A model generated the notes under the pieces. It was not told the DNA's origin and ran no database searches. It saw nothing but the letters and a program-made list of their open reading frames with translations. From positions 186,001 to 250,000 of the forward strand of contig CANQTF010000001.1 in NCBI GenBank assembly GCA_947626745.1: a stretch of 64,000 nt of DNA, in the 5' to 3' direction. The DNA comes from an uncultured Lachnospiraceae bacterium. GTDB lineage: Bacteria; Bacillota; Clostridia; Lachnospirales; Lachnospiraceae. Position numbers and translations under genes: made by a program. Below, piece by piece: positions 1-8,214 of the stretch (position 1 is its first letter; the number at the start of each line of letters is the position of its first letter).

Positions 1-844
1 CGGGTCGCCGAAGGCTGTCACGACGCCCGGCCTTCACTTTAAGCTGCCTTTTGTCCAGACGGTGACCAAGGTAAACACGACGATACAGGGATTTTCTATC
101 GGCTATCACTCTACGGGCGAGGAAGCCGATGCGCTGATGATCACGTCCGATTACAACTTTATTTTTGTCGATTTCTATGCGGAGTATCGGGTGACCGATC
201 CGGTCAAGGCTCTGTATGCCTCGCAGGACCCGGAGCTGATACTCAAGAATATCGCGCAGAACTGTATCAGGACGACGATCGGCTCCTACACGGTGGACAG
301 CGTCCTGACGACCGGCAAGAATGAGATACAGTCCAACATCAAGCAGCTTATTCTGGACAAGCTGGAGGAGTACGACATCGGCATTCAGCTCGTGAACATC
401 ACGATTCAGGACGCGACGCCGCCCACTGCCGAGGTGGAGAACGCCTTCAAGGAAGTGGAGACGGCGAAGCAGGGCAAAGAGACGGCGCTCAACAATGCGA
501 ATAAGTACCGGAATGAACAGATCCCGAGCGCCGAGGCACAGGCCGATAAGATCCTGCAGGATGCGGAGGCCGAGAAGCAGGAGCGCATCAACGAGGCGAA
601 CGGACAGGCAGCCCGTTTCAATTCCATGTATCAGGAATATGTCAAATACCCTGAGGTGACGAAGAAGAGGATGTTCTATGAAGCGATGGAAAATGTGCTG
701 CCGGACATCAAGGTGATCATTCAGGGAAACGACGGCAGCACAAGCACGGTCCTGCCCCTTGACAGCTTCGTGACGAACGATTCCAAGATCAGTGACACGG
801 CGGGCGGCGAAGAAGAGGATACGGCTTCCGAGCCGGAGGAATGA
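1..844 (+). CDS. hflK: HflK-type SPFH/band 7 membrane protein (5' end outside window)
   Basis: The reading frame is open from the first bases (codons from position 2) to a TGA at 842-844, so the N terminus with its membrane anchor lies upstream of the window; 280 residues are visible. The first visible residues include TPGLHFKLPFVQ, the usual start of a band 7 (SPFH) domain. A long Ala/Glu-rich helical part follows (roughly residues 140-220, with repeated AEAQADKI and AEAEKQERI patterns) and then an acidic tail ending EEEDTASEPEE. HflK and HflC form a large membrane complex that modulates the FtsH protease in other bacteria. The next gene is hflC, 11 bases downstream, so the two are probably co-transcribed. 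The family call is firm; the exact role in Clostridia is inferred from homologues. Confidence 0.9.
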   Translation, partial: GSPKAVTTPGLHFKLPFVQTVTKVNTTIQGFSIGYHSTGEEADALMITSDYNFIFVDFYAEYRVTDPVKALYASQDPELILKNIAQNCIRTTIGSYTVDSVLTTGKNEIQSNIKQLILDKLEEYDIGIQLVNITIQDATPPTAEVENAFKEVETAKQGKETALNNANKYRNEQIPSAEAQADKILQDAEAEKQERINEANGQAARFNSMYQEYVKYPEVTKKRMFYEAMENVLPDIKVIIQGNDGSTSTVLPLDSFVTNDSKISDTAGGEEEDTASEPEE

Positions 845-855
845 GGTGAGCGGAC

Positions 856-1926
856 ATGACGGGATATGACAGGAGCGCAGAGCAGACGGACAACAGCACA
901 CAGGCGTATGAGCACTACAATTCAGACGGCACAAGGAAGAAAACGAAAGGCGGGAAGAAAGGGCGTTTCGGGCTGAAATTCATGGCGGCTTTCATCGCCG
1001 TCGCTGCCCTTATCGTGCTCGCCGATTCTATGGTGGTGACAAAACAGGATCAGTTCAAGCTGGTCAGACAGTTCGGAAGGGTGCAGCGCATCGTGACGGA
1101 GGCAGGACTTAGCTTTAAGCTTCCCTTTATCGAGTCTGTGGACACGATTCCGAAGAACCTGTTATTGTATGATCTGCCGGAATCCGACGTCATCACGTCG
1201 GACAAAAAGACGATGATCGTGGACAGTTACGTGCTGTGGCATGTGACCGACCCCTTAAAGTTTGCGCAGACGCTGAGCTGCTCCGTCAGCAACGCGGAGG
1301 GGCGTATCGATGCGATCGTGTACAATGCGATGAAGAATACGATCTCCAACATGAAGCAGGACGAAGTGATCCGCAGCCGCGACGGCAAGATGACGGTCAC
1401 CGTCGAGGAGAGCGGGAACGACGTGACGAACAATGACCTTGTCCTGTCTGAGGAGACGGAGCAGGTCGTCGAGATCACTTCCCTGACGGAAGAGATCATG
1501 GCGCAGATCGATCATGTGGAGGCGCAGTACGGCATCGAGATCGTCGTCGTGGACGTAAAGAAGCTGGATCTGCCGGACGACAACAAACAGGCGGTATACA
1601 CCCGCATGATCTCCGAGCGTGAGAACATCGCCGCACAGTATACGGCGGAGGGACAGTCGGAAGCGCAGATGATCGAGAACACCACGGACAAGGAAGTTTC
1701 CATTATGCTGTCCGACGCCGAGGCGAAGGCGGAGGCAACGATCGCGGAGGGCGAGGCGGAATATATGCGTATCCTTTCGGACGCCTACGCCGATCCGGAG
1801 AAGATGGATTTCTACTCCTTTGTCCGCGCGCTGGACGCGGTGCAGGAGAGCATCGCCGGCGACAACAAGACCGTTATTCTGTCCGACGATTCCCCGATCG
1901 CACAGATCTTCAACGGACAGTATTGA
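856..1926 (+). CDS. hflC: HflC-type SPFH/band 7 protease modulator
   Basis: This 356-residue protein starts at an ATG behind GAGGTGAG. It has a basic cytoplasmic N terminus (about residues 1-41, Lys/Gly-rich), one membrane segment at about 42-60, and then a band 7 domain starting near VVTKQDQFKLVRQFG, with the family motif GLSFKLPFIESV around residue 90. The helical region carries AEAKAEATIAEGEAE. It is somewhat longer than enterobacterial HflC because of a Thr/Glu-rich insertion around residues 170-210 (from the RSRDGKMTVTVEESG segment). It is the partner of the upstream HflK and is probably made from the same transcript. In other bacteria the pair encloses FtsH and limits its access to membrane substrates. 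Confidence 0.9.
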   Translation: MTGYDRSAEQTDNSTQAYEHYNSDGTRKKTKGGKKGRFGLKFMAAFIAVAALIVLADSMVVTKQDQFKLVRQFGRVQRIVTEAGLSFKLPFIESVDTIPKNLLLYDLPESDVITSDKKTMIVDSYVLWHVTDPLKFAQTLSCSVSNAEGRIDAIVYNAMKNTISNMKQDEVIRSRDGKMTVTVEESGNDVTNNDLVLSEETEQVVEITSLTEEIMAQIDHVEAQYGIEIVVVDVKKLDLPDDNKQAVYTRMISERENIAAQYTAEGQSEAQMIENTTDKEVSIMLSDAEAKAEATIAEGEAEYMRILSDAYADPEKMDFYSFVRALDAVQESIAGDNKTVILSDDSPIAQIFNGQY

Positions 1927-1970
1927 GCGTCGGGTATCTTGGGGCATAGAGACGGGAAAGGGATGATTCC

Positions 1971-2828
1971 ATGAATATCGAGAACTTTTTTCAGACCTTG
2001 GATTCTTATTTCAACGAACAGAAGATCGACCGGATAGACCCGTTTCTCGTCTCCTCTCTGGAACAGGCCAAGGAGGAGCAGGATTACGGCGCATATATCA
2101 CGATCTGCAACGAGATGATAGGGTTTTACCGCAGTGTGTCCGCCTTTGAAAAGGCATATATCGCGGCGGAAGATGTGCTGCTTCTGATGGAAGAGCTCCA
2201 TATGGAAAATACCGAGCACTTTGCAACGACGCTCTTGAATGCGGCGACCGCGTACCGCGCGGCGGGGGACTACGGTACGGCGCTGCGCTATTACAGACAG
2301 GCGCTGCAGATCTATAACGGCATCTTGGATCCGCAGGATTACCGGTATGCCGGGCTGTACAACAATATGAGTATCCTGCTTGAAAAGATGGACGACAATG
2401 AGGAAGCCATTGCCTATGCCGAAAAGGCGCTCGCCATTATTGAGACGCTGCCGGACAGCAGTACACAGACGGCGACGACCATGACGAATCTCGCCCTGAT
2501 CTGTTTTAAGGTGGACCGGTTCGAACAGGCGAAAACGCTTCTGGACAAGGCGATCGCCCTGTTTGAGAAGGGTGACGGGCCGACTGACGAGCATTACAGC
2601 GGCGCGCTGGCCGGCGTTGCGGAGGCGTGGTATCACATGGGGGATTACGCCAAGGCGTTGACATATTATGAAAAAGCGCTGAGCGAGGTGCAGTCTCATT
2701 ACGGCGAAAATATGAGCTATGCCGTTCTCTGCGAAAACTGCGCCGCGGTCTGCGGGAAGCTGCAGAACAGTGAAAAACAGTCTTTTTATCTGCATAAGGC
2801 GGAGGCGGTGCGGGAGAAGCTCGCCTGA
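1971..2828 (+). CDS. Tetratricopeptide repeat protein
   Basis: This 285-residue soluble protein is built almost wholly of helix-turn-helix repeats with TPR signatures, for example AATAYRAAGDYGTALRYYRQAL (about 90-111), an EAIAYAEKALAI repeat, and GVAEAWYHMGDYAKALTYYEKAL near the C terminus. There is no signal peptide or membrane segment. A good ribosome binding site (GGGAAAGGGA) precedes the ATG. TPR arrays bind other proteins or peptides; nothing here shows the partner. It lies 44 bases after hflC and 34 before the DUF4037 gene on the same strand, so one transcript is plausible. Confidence 0.85.
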   Translation: MNIENFFQTLDSYFNEQKIDRIDPFLVSSLEQAKEEQDYGAYITICNEMIGFYRSVSAFEKAYIAAEDVLLLMEELHMENTEHFATTLLNAATAYRAAGDYGTALRYYRQALQIYNGILDPQDYRYAGLYNNMSILLEKMDDNEEAIAYAEKALAIIETLPDSSTQTATTMTNLALICFKVDRFEQAKTLLDKAIALFEKGDGPTDEHYSGALAGVAEAWYHMGDYAKALTYYEKALSEVQSHYGENMSYAVLCENCAAVCGKLQNSEKQSFYLHKAEAVREKLA

Positions 2829-2862
2829 AAACGGCATGTCTGCGGAAAGGTCGCATGGTTAT

Positions 2863-3804
2863 ATGAAAGGTTTGGAACTGGCTGAAAAGTATTATGAAGC
2901 ATACGGCAGAAAGATGCTCGACACGCAGTTCCCGGAGGCCGCGGGATATGCGGCGGCAGGGCTTGCAGGGCACGGCTCGGAGTGCTTTGGCTTCGATGAT
3001 GAGATTTCGATGGATCATGACTATGGTCCGTCTTTTTGTATCTGGCTGCCCCGTGACGTCTACGCGCGATACGGGGAGCGGATGCAGGAGGCGTACGATG
3101 CGCTGCCGCGGGAGTTCATGGGCTTTTCCGCCCGCGTGACACAGGCGCAGGGCGGCGGAAGAGTCGGCGTCCTCTGCACGGAAGACTTTTATGCGGGTAT
3201 TATGGGGCGCGAGACGGCGCCCGACAAGCTGTCCGACTGGCTTGCGATCGACGAGGCAAGCCTTGCCGCAGCCACCAACGGCAGGATCTTTGAGGACAGG
3301 GGCGGGCAGTTTGGTGCGGTGCGGGAGCGTCTGCTTGGCTACTATCCCAGGGAAGCGTGGCTGCGGCGGCTCGTCCAGAGTCTGGCCAAAGCGGCACAGG
3401 CGGGGCAGTACAATTACGCCCGTTCCATGAAGCGCGGCGAACGGCTTGCGGCGGAGATGGCGCTGACGGATTTTGTCAGGGAGAGCATGCATGCCGTCTA
3501 TCTGCTGAACCGGACATACGCGCCCTATGATAAATGGCTGCGCCGCGGGCTTAAGGCGCTGCCGTCCGGCGCCGAGATCGGCGATATGCTCGATCTGCTC
3601 TACACGATCCCTGACCCGGCAGAGGCATGGGAGGGCGTCGCGCCGGATGCGTACGTCTATCACCTGAACACCGATGACGGCAGAGTGCTCATCGTGGAAG
3701 CCGTCTGCAGCGTCATCGTGCAGATGCTCAATGAAGCCGGTCTTTCGGAGCTTCGGGACAATTTTCTGCAGAATCATTTGCAGACCATATTGGAGAAAAT
3801 ATAG
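2863..3804 (+). CDS. DUF4037 nucleotidyltransferase-like protein
   Basis: This protein of about 313 residues has a nucleotidyltransferase-like N-terminal domain: GHGSECFGFDDEISMDHDYG (about residues 34-53) contains the Gly-Ser followed by paired acidic residues expected of a metal-binding NTP-transfer site. The rest is mostly helical, as in DUF4037 proteins. I chose the ATG at 2863 (MKGLELAEKYYEAYG) because homologues begin this way and GGAAAGG lies 12 bases upstream; an in-frame ATG at 2836 is possible. The frame stays open back to 2719, inside the TPR gene, but that part is not coding. The substrate is unknown. Similar folds occur in aminoglycoside-modifying enzymes, and I see nothing to support a resistance role. 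Confidence 0.75.
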   Translation: MKGLELAEKYYEAYGRKMLDTQFPEAAGYAAAGLAGHGSECFGFDDEISMDHDYGPSFCIWLPRDVYARYGERMQEAYDALPREFMGFSARVTQAQGGGRVGVLCTEDFYAGIMGRETAPDKLSDWLAIDEASLAAATNGRIFEDRGGQFGAVRERLLGYYPREAWLRRLVQSLAKAAQAGQYNYARSMKRGERLAAEMALTDFVRESMHAVYLLNRTYAPYDKWLRRGLKALPSGAEIGDMLDLLYTIPDPAEAWEGVAPDAYVYHLNTDDGRVLIVEAVCSVIVQMLNEAGLSELRDNFLQNHLQTILEKI

Positions 3805-3814
3805 CGCGGCACAC

Positions 3815-3843
3815 TTGAAACATATGTTCGATTGTGCTATACT
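3815..3843 (+). promoter_or_regulatory. Sigma-A-type promoter of the NusG-II/ruvAB operon
   Basis: TTGAAA (3815-3820), a 17-base spacer and TATACT (3838-3843), with an extended -10 TG at 3835-3836. Transcription should begin near 3850, almost at the ribosome binding site of the GTG-started gene at 3863, giving a very short leader. The spacer carries a LexA-like palindrome (see next entry). Confidence 0.75.
3817..3830 (+). promoter_or_regulatory. Probable LexA (SOS) box upstream of ruvAB
   Basis: AAACATATGTTC at 3818-3829 differs from the Firmicutes LexA core GAAC-N4-GTTC only at its first base. It sits between and overlaps the -35 and -10 elements of the promoter that reads into the operon ending in ruvA and ruvB. 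ruvAB belongs to the SOS regulon in several Firmicutes, and a lexA gene with similar boxes lies at 60 kb in this window. Binding is inferred. Confidence 0.6.
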
Positions 3844-3862
3844 GTCAGAAAAGGGAGATCCT

Positions 3863-4342
3863 GTGAAGAAAAGAGCCGTAACCGTCAAAAAAGCCGATCT
3901 TATCCTGATTGCCGTGTGCTTTCTCGCGGCGGCGTTCGTTGCCGCTCTTGGCCTCCTGCACCGCGAAAAGGGGACTGTGGCGCAGCTTGTGTACGACGGG
4001 ATCGTGCTGAGGACGATAGCCCTGCACGCCGGACAGGAAGAGCCGTCCGCCGCGGACGACGGCTATTACCTGATCACTTATCGGGACGACGTGACGGCTG
4101 TGGAATACTGCGCCGATATGCCGGCGCTCGATCTTCCGGAATATATCGACTACAATCTGGTCTCGGTGCGGGACGGGCAGGTAACGATGTGTGCCGCGGA
4201 CTGCAGGGATCAGATCTGTGTCCGCCACAAGAGCGTCTCACTGGCAGGAGAGAGCATCATCTGTCTGCCCCACGGCCTTGTGGTGGAGATCATCGGTGAG
4301 AGACAGGCGGCTGACGGCGCGCCTGACGGGGTGACAAGATGA
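3863..4342 (+). CDS. Membrane-anchored NusG domain II protein
   Basis: This 159-residue protein starts at GTG 3863 behind AAGGGAG. The frame is open further upstream, but the promoter at 3815-3843 excludes that part. After a short Lys-rich start comes a membrane segment (about residues 12-32), and the rest is predicted to be outside the cell. The C-terminal half has the NusG domain II pattern: CAADCRDQICVRHKSVSL, then ESIICLPHGLVVEI. NusG proper has an N-terminal RNA-polymerase-binding domain, which is absent here, so this is not a transcription factor of the normal kind. Such proteins are common in Clostridia next to a Gx transporter, as here, where the two genes overlap by ATGA. The function is unknown. 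Confidence 0.8.
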   Translation: MKKRAVTVKKADLILIAVCFLAAAFVAALGLLHREKGTVAQLVYDGIVLRTIALHAGQEEPSAADDGYYLITYRDDVTAVEYCADMPALDLPEYIDYNLVSVRDGQVTMCAADCRDQICVRHKSVSLAGESIICLPHGLVVEIIGERQAADGAPDGVTR

Positions 4343-4878
4343 CGAAACGGCTTGCACAGCTCGGGCTTTATCTTGCCCTTGCGCTTATCCTCGCTTATGC
4401 AGAGTCCCTGATCCCCTTTTCTTTCGGGATCCCCGGCATCAAGCTGGGTCTTCCCAATCTGGTCGTGGTGATGCTGCTGCACGGCGGAAAGGGCGGTCTG
4501 ATGCCTCGGACTGCAGGGCGCGGCGTGGGCGGTGTGCGTGATGCGTTGTGCATCAATCTGCTGCGCATCGTCATATCGGGATTCCTTTTCAGCGGCCTGT
4601 ACACGATACTGTATTCGCTGGCGGGCGCTGTGTGCAGCTTTGCGGCGATGCTCATCGGCAGACGCTTTCGGAAGTTTTCCGTCGTGGGCGTCAGCGTGCT
4701 GGGCGGCGTGTTCCACAATGTGGGACAGCTCGCGGCGGCTGTTTTGGTGACGCAGACGGTCTATGTCGGCTATTATCTGCCGGCGCTGATCGCGGCAGGT
4801 GCGGTGACGGGGGCGGTGCTTGGCATAGCGGCCGGAGAGCTTGCGCCATATCTGATGAGACTGACGGACGGGAGATAA
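4339..4878 (+). CDS. Gx transporter family protein (Hpre_diP_synt_I family)
   Basis: This 179-residue polytopic membrane protein has about five hydrophobic segments. The family pattern ESLIPFSFGIPGIKLGLPNLVVV covers residues 20-42, INLLRIVISGFLFSGLYTILYSLAG follows further on, and VFHNVGQLAAA lies near residue 120. The family was once named heptaprenyl diphosphate synthase component I but looks like a small S-component-type transporter; the substrate is unknown. It overlaps the NusG-II gene by ATGA and is followed directly by ruvA. It is odd in that the loop after the second membrane segment holds about 16 extra Gly/Arg-rich residues (GGKGGLMPRTAGRGVGG) where I would expect a short link. Confidence 0.8.
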   Translation: MTKRLAQLGLYLALALILAYAESLIPFSFGIPGIKLGLPNLVVVMLLHGGKGGLMPRTAGRGVGGVRDALCINLLRIVISGFLFSGLYTILYSLAGAVCSFAAMLIGRRFRKFSVVGVSVLGGVFHNVGQLAAAVLVTQTVYVGYYLPALIAAGAVTGAVLGIAAGELAPYLMRLTDGR

Positions 4879-4880
4879 TT

Positions 4881-5495
4881 ATGTACGCCTATATAAAAGG
4901 AACTTTGGAAGAGATCACCGAAGACAATATCGTGGTGGAGACGGCAGGGATCGGGTACAATGTGAAGGTGTCCACAACTACGGCAGAGATACTTCCGCCG
5001 TGCGGCAGCGAGGTCAAGATATACACCTACACGCTGGTGCGCGAGGATGCGTTCTTACTGTATGGCTTTCTCACGAGGGACGACTTGGATATCTTCCGGA
5101 AACTCATTACGGTAAACGGTATCGGCCCGAAGGGCGGGCTGGCGATTCTGTCCGTGATGAGTGCGGACGCGCTGCGCTTTGCGATCATGGCCGGCGATGC
5201 AAAATCTATCGCCAAAGCGCCCGGTATCGGCAGCAAGACGGCGGAGCGCGTGATCCTCGATCTGCGTGACAAGGTATCCTTGGAGGACACCCTTCGCGGT
5301 CTCGGAGAACCGGCCGGTGTGGCCGGCAATCCGTCGGCCGATGTCGATCATGTGATGAAAAAAGAGGCGATCGAGGCCCTTGTCGCGCTGGGATATTCCG
5401 CGTCCGACGCAACCGCCGCCGTGAAGAAGGTGGAGATGAACGAGGACACTTCGGTGGAGAGTATCCTGAAATCCGCATTAAAATTCATGTTCTGA
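4881..5495 (+). CDS. ruvA: Holliday junction branch migration protein RuvA
   Basis: This 204-residue protein starts at ATG 4881 ([11 protein letters not shown]); the frame is open upstream but only inside the previous gene. The N-terminal OB fold is followed by two helix-hairpin-helix motifs, [10 protein letters not shown] (79-88) and [11 protein letters not shown] (113-123). A C-terminal three-helix domain binds RuvB. A RuvA tetramer holds the four-way junction while RuvB drives branch migration during recombinational repair. It lies two bases after the transporter gene and ten before ruvB, in the operon with the probable LexA-controlled promoter at 3.8 kb. Its length and motifs are normal for the family. 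Confidence 0.97.
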   Translation: MYAYIKGTLEEITEDNIVVETAGIGYNVKVSTTTAEILPPCGSEVKIYTYTLVREDAFLLYGFLTRDDLDIFRKLITVNGIGPKGGLAILSVMSADALRFAIMAGDAKSIAKAPGIGSKTAERVILDLRDKVSLEDTLRGLGEPAGVAGNPSADVDHVMKKEAIEALVALGYSASDATAAVKKVEMNEDTSVESILKSALKFMF

Positions 5496-5505
5496 GGGGG
5501 CAGCT

Positions 5506-6504
5506 ATGGCTGGCAGGATGATCGAGACGAACTTAATAGAAGAGGATATCAAGATCGAGGGATCGCTGCGTCCGCAGACACTCGATGACTATATTGGTCA
5601 ATCAAAGGTCAAGGAGAATCTTAAGATCTATATCAAAGCCGCAAAGCAGCGGCATGACGCCTTGGACCACGTGCTTTTCTATGGGCCGCCGGGACTCGGC
5701 AAAACGACGCTCGCGGGCATTATCGCCAACGAGATGGGCGTACACATGAAGGTCACCAGCGGGCCGGCGATCGAGAAGCCCGGAGAAATGGCGGCGATCC
5801 TCAACAATCTGCAGGAGGGGGATCTTCTGTTCGTGGACGAGATCCACAGACTGAACCGACAGGTGGAGGAAGTGCTGTATCCGGCGATGGAAGATTACGC
5901 GATAGATATCATGATCGGCAAAGGGGCTACGGCGCGCTCCATTCGTCTGGATCTGCCGCACTTTACACTGGTCGGCGCGACGACGAGGGCGGGGCTTCTC
6001 ACCGCGCCTCTGCGCGACAGGTTCGGCGTGATCCACCGTCTGGAATTTTATTCCGTCGAAGAGCTTAAGGTGATCATTCAGCACTCCGCCGTGATCCTTG
6101 GCGTCAGGATCGATGAAGAGGGGGCGACGGAGTTAGCGAGAAGGAGCCGCGGAACGCCCCGGCTTGCCAACCGTATGCTCAAACGGGTGCGCGATTTCGC
6201 GCAGGTGAAGTACGACGGCGTCATCACTAAGGAAGTCGCCAACACGGCCCTCGATCTGATGGACGTGGATAAAATGGGGCTTGACCATATCGACAGGAAT
6301 ATACTGTGTACGCTGATCGAGAAATTCAAAGGGGGGCCGGTCGGCTTGGATACGCTGGCGGCCGCTATCGGTGAAGATGCGGGCACCATAGAAGATGTGT
6401 ACGAGCCGTATCTGATCAAAAACGGCTTCCTAAACAGAACGCCCCGCGGCAGGGTCGTCACGGAGCGTACCTATCATCATTTTGGGATCGATATGCCGAC
6501 ATGA
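5506..6504 (+). CDS. ruvB: Holliday junction DNA helicase RuvB
   Basis: This 332-residue AAA+ ATPase has Walker [10 protein letters not shown] (60-68), Walker [10 protein letters not shown] (about 105-113), the sensor region [12 protein letters not shown], and the C-terminal winged-helix domain ending [13 protein letters not shown]. It forms hexameric rings that pump DNA through the RuvA-bound junction. It follows ruvA by ten bases behind a GGGGG ribosome binding site and is the last gene of the operon. The next gene, at 6549, is on the opposite strand. The 44 bases between the two stops show no clear terminator. Confidence 0.98.
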   Translation: MAGRMIETNLIEEDIKIEGSLRPQTLDDYIGQSKVKENLKIYIKAAKQRHDALDHVLFYGPPGLGKTTLAGIIANEMGVHMKVTSGPAIEKPGEMAAILNNLQEGDLLFVDEIHRLNRQVEEVLYPAMEDYAIDIMIGKGATARSIRLDLPHFTLVGATTRAGLLTAPLRDRFGVIHRLEFYSVEELKVIIQHSAVILGVRIDEEGATELARRSRGTPRLANRMLKRVRDFAQVKYDGVITKEVANTALDLMDVDKMGLDHIDRNILCTLIEKFKGGPVGLDTLAAAIGEDAGTIEDVYEPYLIKNGFLNRTPRGRVVTERTYHHFGIDMPT

Positions 6505-6548
6505 GCGGCAGGACAGGATATTTCGGCGCGTTCGTCTCAGAGGGCGGG

Positions 6549-7457
6549 TCACAGCGTGACATCGACGTTTGCGCCGGCGGTCTCGACCGGCGCCTCAACG
6601 CCGGCCTCCACGGGGATATCCATACCGCCGAGCTCCAGCGACACGCCGGACACGGCGCCCGAAGAGCCGTTCGAGCTGCCGGAACTGCCGGAAGAGGCGC
6701 TTCCCGCGGACTCTTTTTCCTTGGCGAGCCTGTCGAAGAGCGCTTTTAAGTATTCCATGTCGGCCTTCATGATGTCTGTCATTTCCTCGGAGCGATGCTT
6801 TTTCTTGAGCTGTTCCAGATCCGCCGGCTCCATTTCTTCGTAGTTTGACTGCAGAAATTCTTCCATAAAATCTTCGGCTTCCAAAGCCTCTTCCAATTCC
6901 TGCTCGATCTTTTCCATTTCCTCTTCCAGCTGCTCCGCCAGTTCCTGCAGTTCTTCCTGACTCATGCCGGAGGTGTCGAGGATCTCCTCTTCTTCCTCCT
7001 TTTCCGTCTCCATCTCCTCGGGATCCGTCATGCCGGCTTTTCCCGTCTTCTCGATATTTTCCTCCTGTTGGAGATGCTTCAGGCGCTTCTTGGCGACGCG
7101 GGCGATCTTCTCGGCGTGCAGGAGAGCGCTATGGATCTCCGCATAGTCGTAATCGCCGCTGATCAGTTTCATGCGCAGGTCGGCGATCTGAAATTTTGTC
7201 TTCGTCACGAGCTGTTTCGCGTTGACGGAGGTCTTCGTGCGCAGAATCTGATTGGAGAGCCGCTTAAAATTGTACTGCAGCTTTTTGTATTTTTTCTGTC
7301 CCGACTGAGAGACTTTTTTCCTTTCGGCGCGCGTGCGGGAAGTGGAGACCGACATCGATCCCGCATAAGAGCCGTCTCTGTTGTACAGATCGATCTTCAT
7401 ATAGCCGCTGCCGGTCTGGCTGATCCTGCCGACCATCATCTTGCCGCTTCCTATCAT
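6549..7457 (-). CDS. Coiled-coil protein of unknown function
   Basis: This 302-residue protein matches no family I can name. Its N terminus (about 1-60) has ISQTGSGYMKIDLYNRDG and a basic stretch. A helical middle (60-140) ends in a very acidic coiled coil (about 150-215, many E residues with EELQELAEQLEEEMEKIEQ). A Ser/Gly linker (SGSSGSSNGSSG, about 256-267) and a hydrophobic tail ending GANVDVTL follow. There is no signal peptide or membrane segment. The start is uncertain: ATG 7457, or the ATGs at 7439/7436, which have AGGAAG upstream. It stands alone on the minus strand between ruvB and zapA. Base composition resembles its neighbours. I infer a structural or scaffold role only from the coiled coil. 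Confidence 0.65.
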   Translation of the reverse strand: MIGSGKMMVGRISQTGSGYMKIDLYNRDGSYAGSMSVSTSRTRAERKKVSQSGQKKYKKLQYNFKRLSNQILRTKTSVNAKQLVTKTKFQIADLRMKLISGDYDYAEIHSALLHAEKIARVAKKRLKHLQQEENIEKTGKAGMTDPEEMETEKEEEEEILDTSGMSQEELQELAEQLEEEMEKIEQELEEALEAEDFMEEFLQSNYEEMEPADLEQLKKKHRSEEMTDIMKADMEYLKALFDRLAKEKESAGSASSGSSGSSNGSSGAVSGVSLELGGMDIPVEAGVEAPVETAGANVDVTL

Positions 7458-7663
7458 ATCCGTTCACCATGCCTTTCCTTTGCTTCCCTTAAAATATAAA
7501 CTCTCATATTCTATATCGGCCGATCCGCGGCGTTTGTTAACGACGCGCCGTCGTCGATGCGCTGCCCTTTCATGACAGGAAAACCGCTTTTCATGACATG
7601 TCAGGCCGCCGGACAGAAACGGGAAAGCGTTACCGGTACGGGTAGGACGCCGCCAAAAAAAGG

Positions 7664-7692
7664 TTGAAATTCTTCCATAGGAACTATATAAT
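7664..7692 (+). promoter_or_regulatory. Promoter of zapA
   Basis: TTGAAA (7664-7669), 17 bases, TATAAT (7687-7692). The start of transcription should be near 7699, about 50 bases before the zapA ATG. The remainder of the 292-base gap 7458-7749 shows nothing I can name. Confidence 0.75.
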
Positions 7693-7749
7693 GGGAGTCG
7701 TATAGGATATTTTGTCGTGTGGCATATTTTATATTTGGAGGAACGTCCT

Positions 7750-8157
7750 ATGTCAACGAAAACGGATACCGAAGTCATTATTGCCGGAAAAGTTTTTACC
7801 TTGAGCGGTTATGAGAGCGAAGAATATTTGCAGAAGGTGGCTTCCTACATAAACAACAAGATCGCGGAGTACAGCAAGGTGGACGGCTTCAAGAGACAGT
7901 CGCTCGACACCCAGAACGTGCTGCTGCAGCTCAACATAGCGGACGATTACTTCAAGGCGAAGAAGCAGATCAGTCTGCGTGAGGAAGAGATCCAAGCCAA
8001 AGAGAAAGAGATGTATGACTTAAAGCATGAACTGATTGCGGCGCAGATCAAGCTGGAAAATATGGAAAAGACGGTCAAGACCCTGCAGGATGAGGCGAAC
8101 GAGAATGCGAAAAAGATCGTCCGGCTGGAAACAGAGTTGAAAGAACTGAAGAGATAA
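7750..8157 (+). CDS. zapA: Cell division protein ZapA family
   Basis: This 135-residue protein starts at ATG 7750 behind GGAGG (7737-7741). The N-terminal globular part has the ZapA pattern: EVIIAGKVFTLSGYESEEYLQKVASYINNKI, then LDTQNVLLQLNIADDYFKAK. It is followed by a long C-terminal coiled coil (about 70-135) rich in K/E heptads. ZapA dimers or tetramers crosslink FtsZ filaments at the Z-ring. It has its own promoter and is followed by an intrinsic terminator at 8170-8200, so it is probably a single-gene unit. Confidence 0.88.
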   Translation: MSTKTDTEVIIAGKVFTLSGYESEEYLQKVASYINNKIAEYSKVDGFKRQSLDTQNVLLQLNIADDYFKAKKQISLREEEIQAKEKEMYDLKHELIAAQIKLENMEKTVKTLQDEANENAKKIVRLETELKELKR

Positions 8158-8169
8158 AACGGAGAGCAT

Positions 8170-8200
8170 AGCCCTGTCAGAGAAATCTACAGGGCTTTTT
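8170..8200 (+). terminator. Intrinsic terminator after zapA
   Basis: The stem AGCCCTGT (8170-8177) pairs perfectly with ACAGGGCT (8189-8196) around an 11-base loop, followed by TTTTT. Confidence 0.85.
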
Positions 8201-8214
8201 CAAAGGGATCATTT

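Noticed and set aside
2506..3888. 460-residue minus-strand frame opposite the TPR and DUF4037 genes
   Set aside because: It spans two plus-strand genes and the promoter at 3815, and its translation shows no recognisable fold.
6501..6749. 82-residue plus-strand frame overlapping the ruvB stop by ATGA
   Set aside because: The overlap is tempting, but most of it lies antisense to the coiled-coil gene and the protein is low in hydrophobic order. No ribosome binding site beyond chance.
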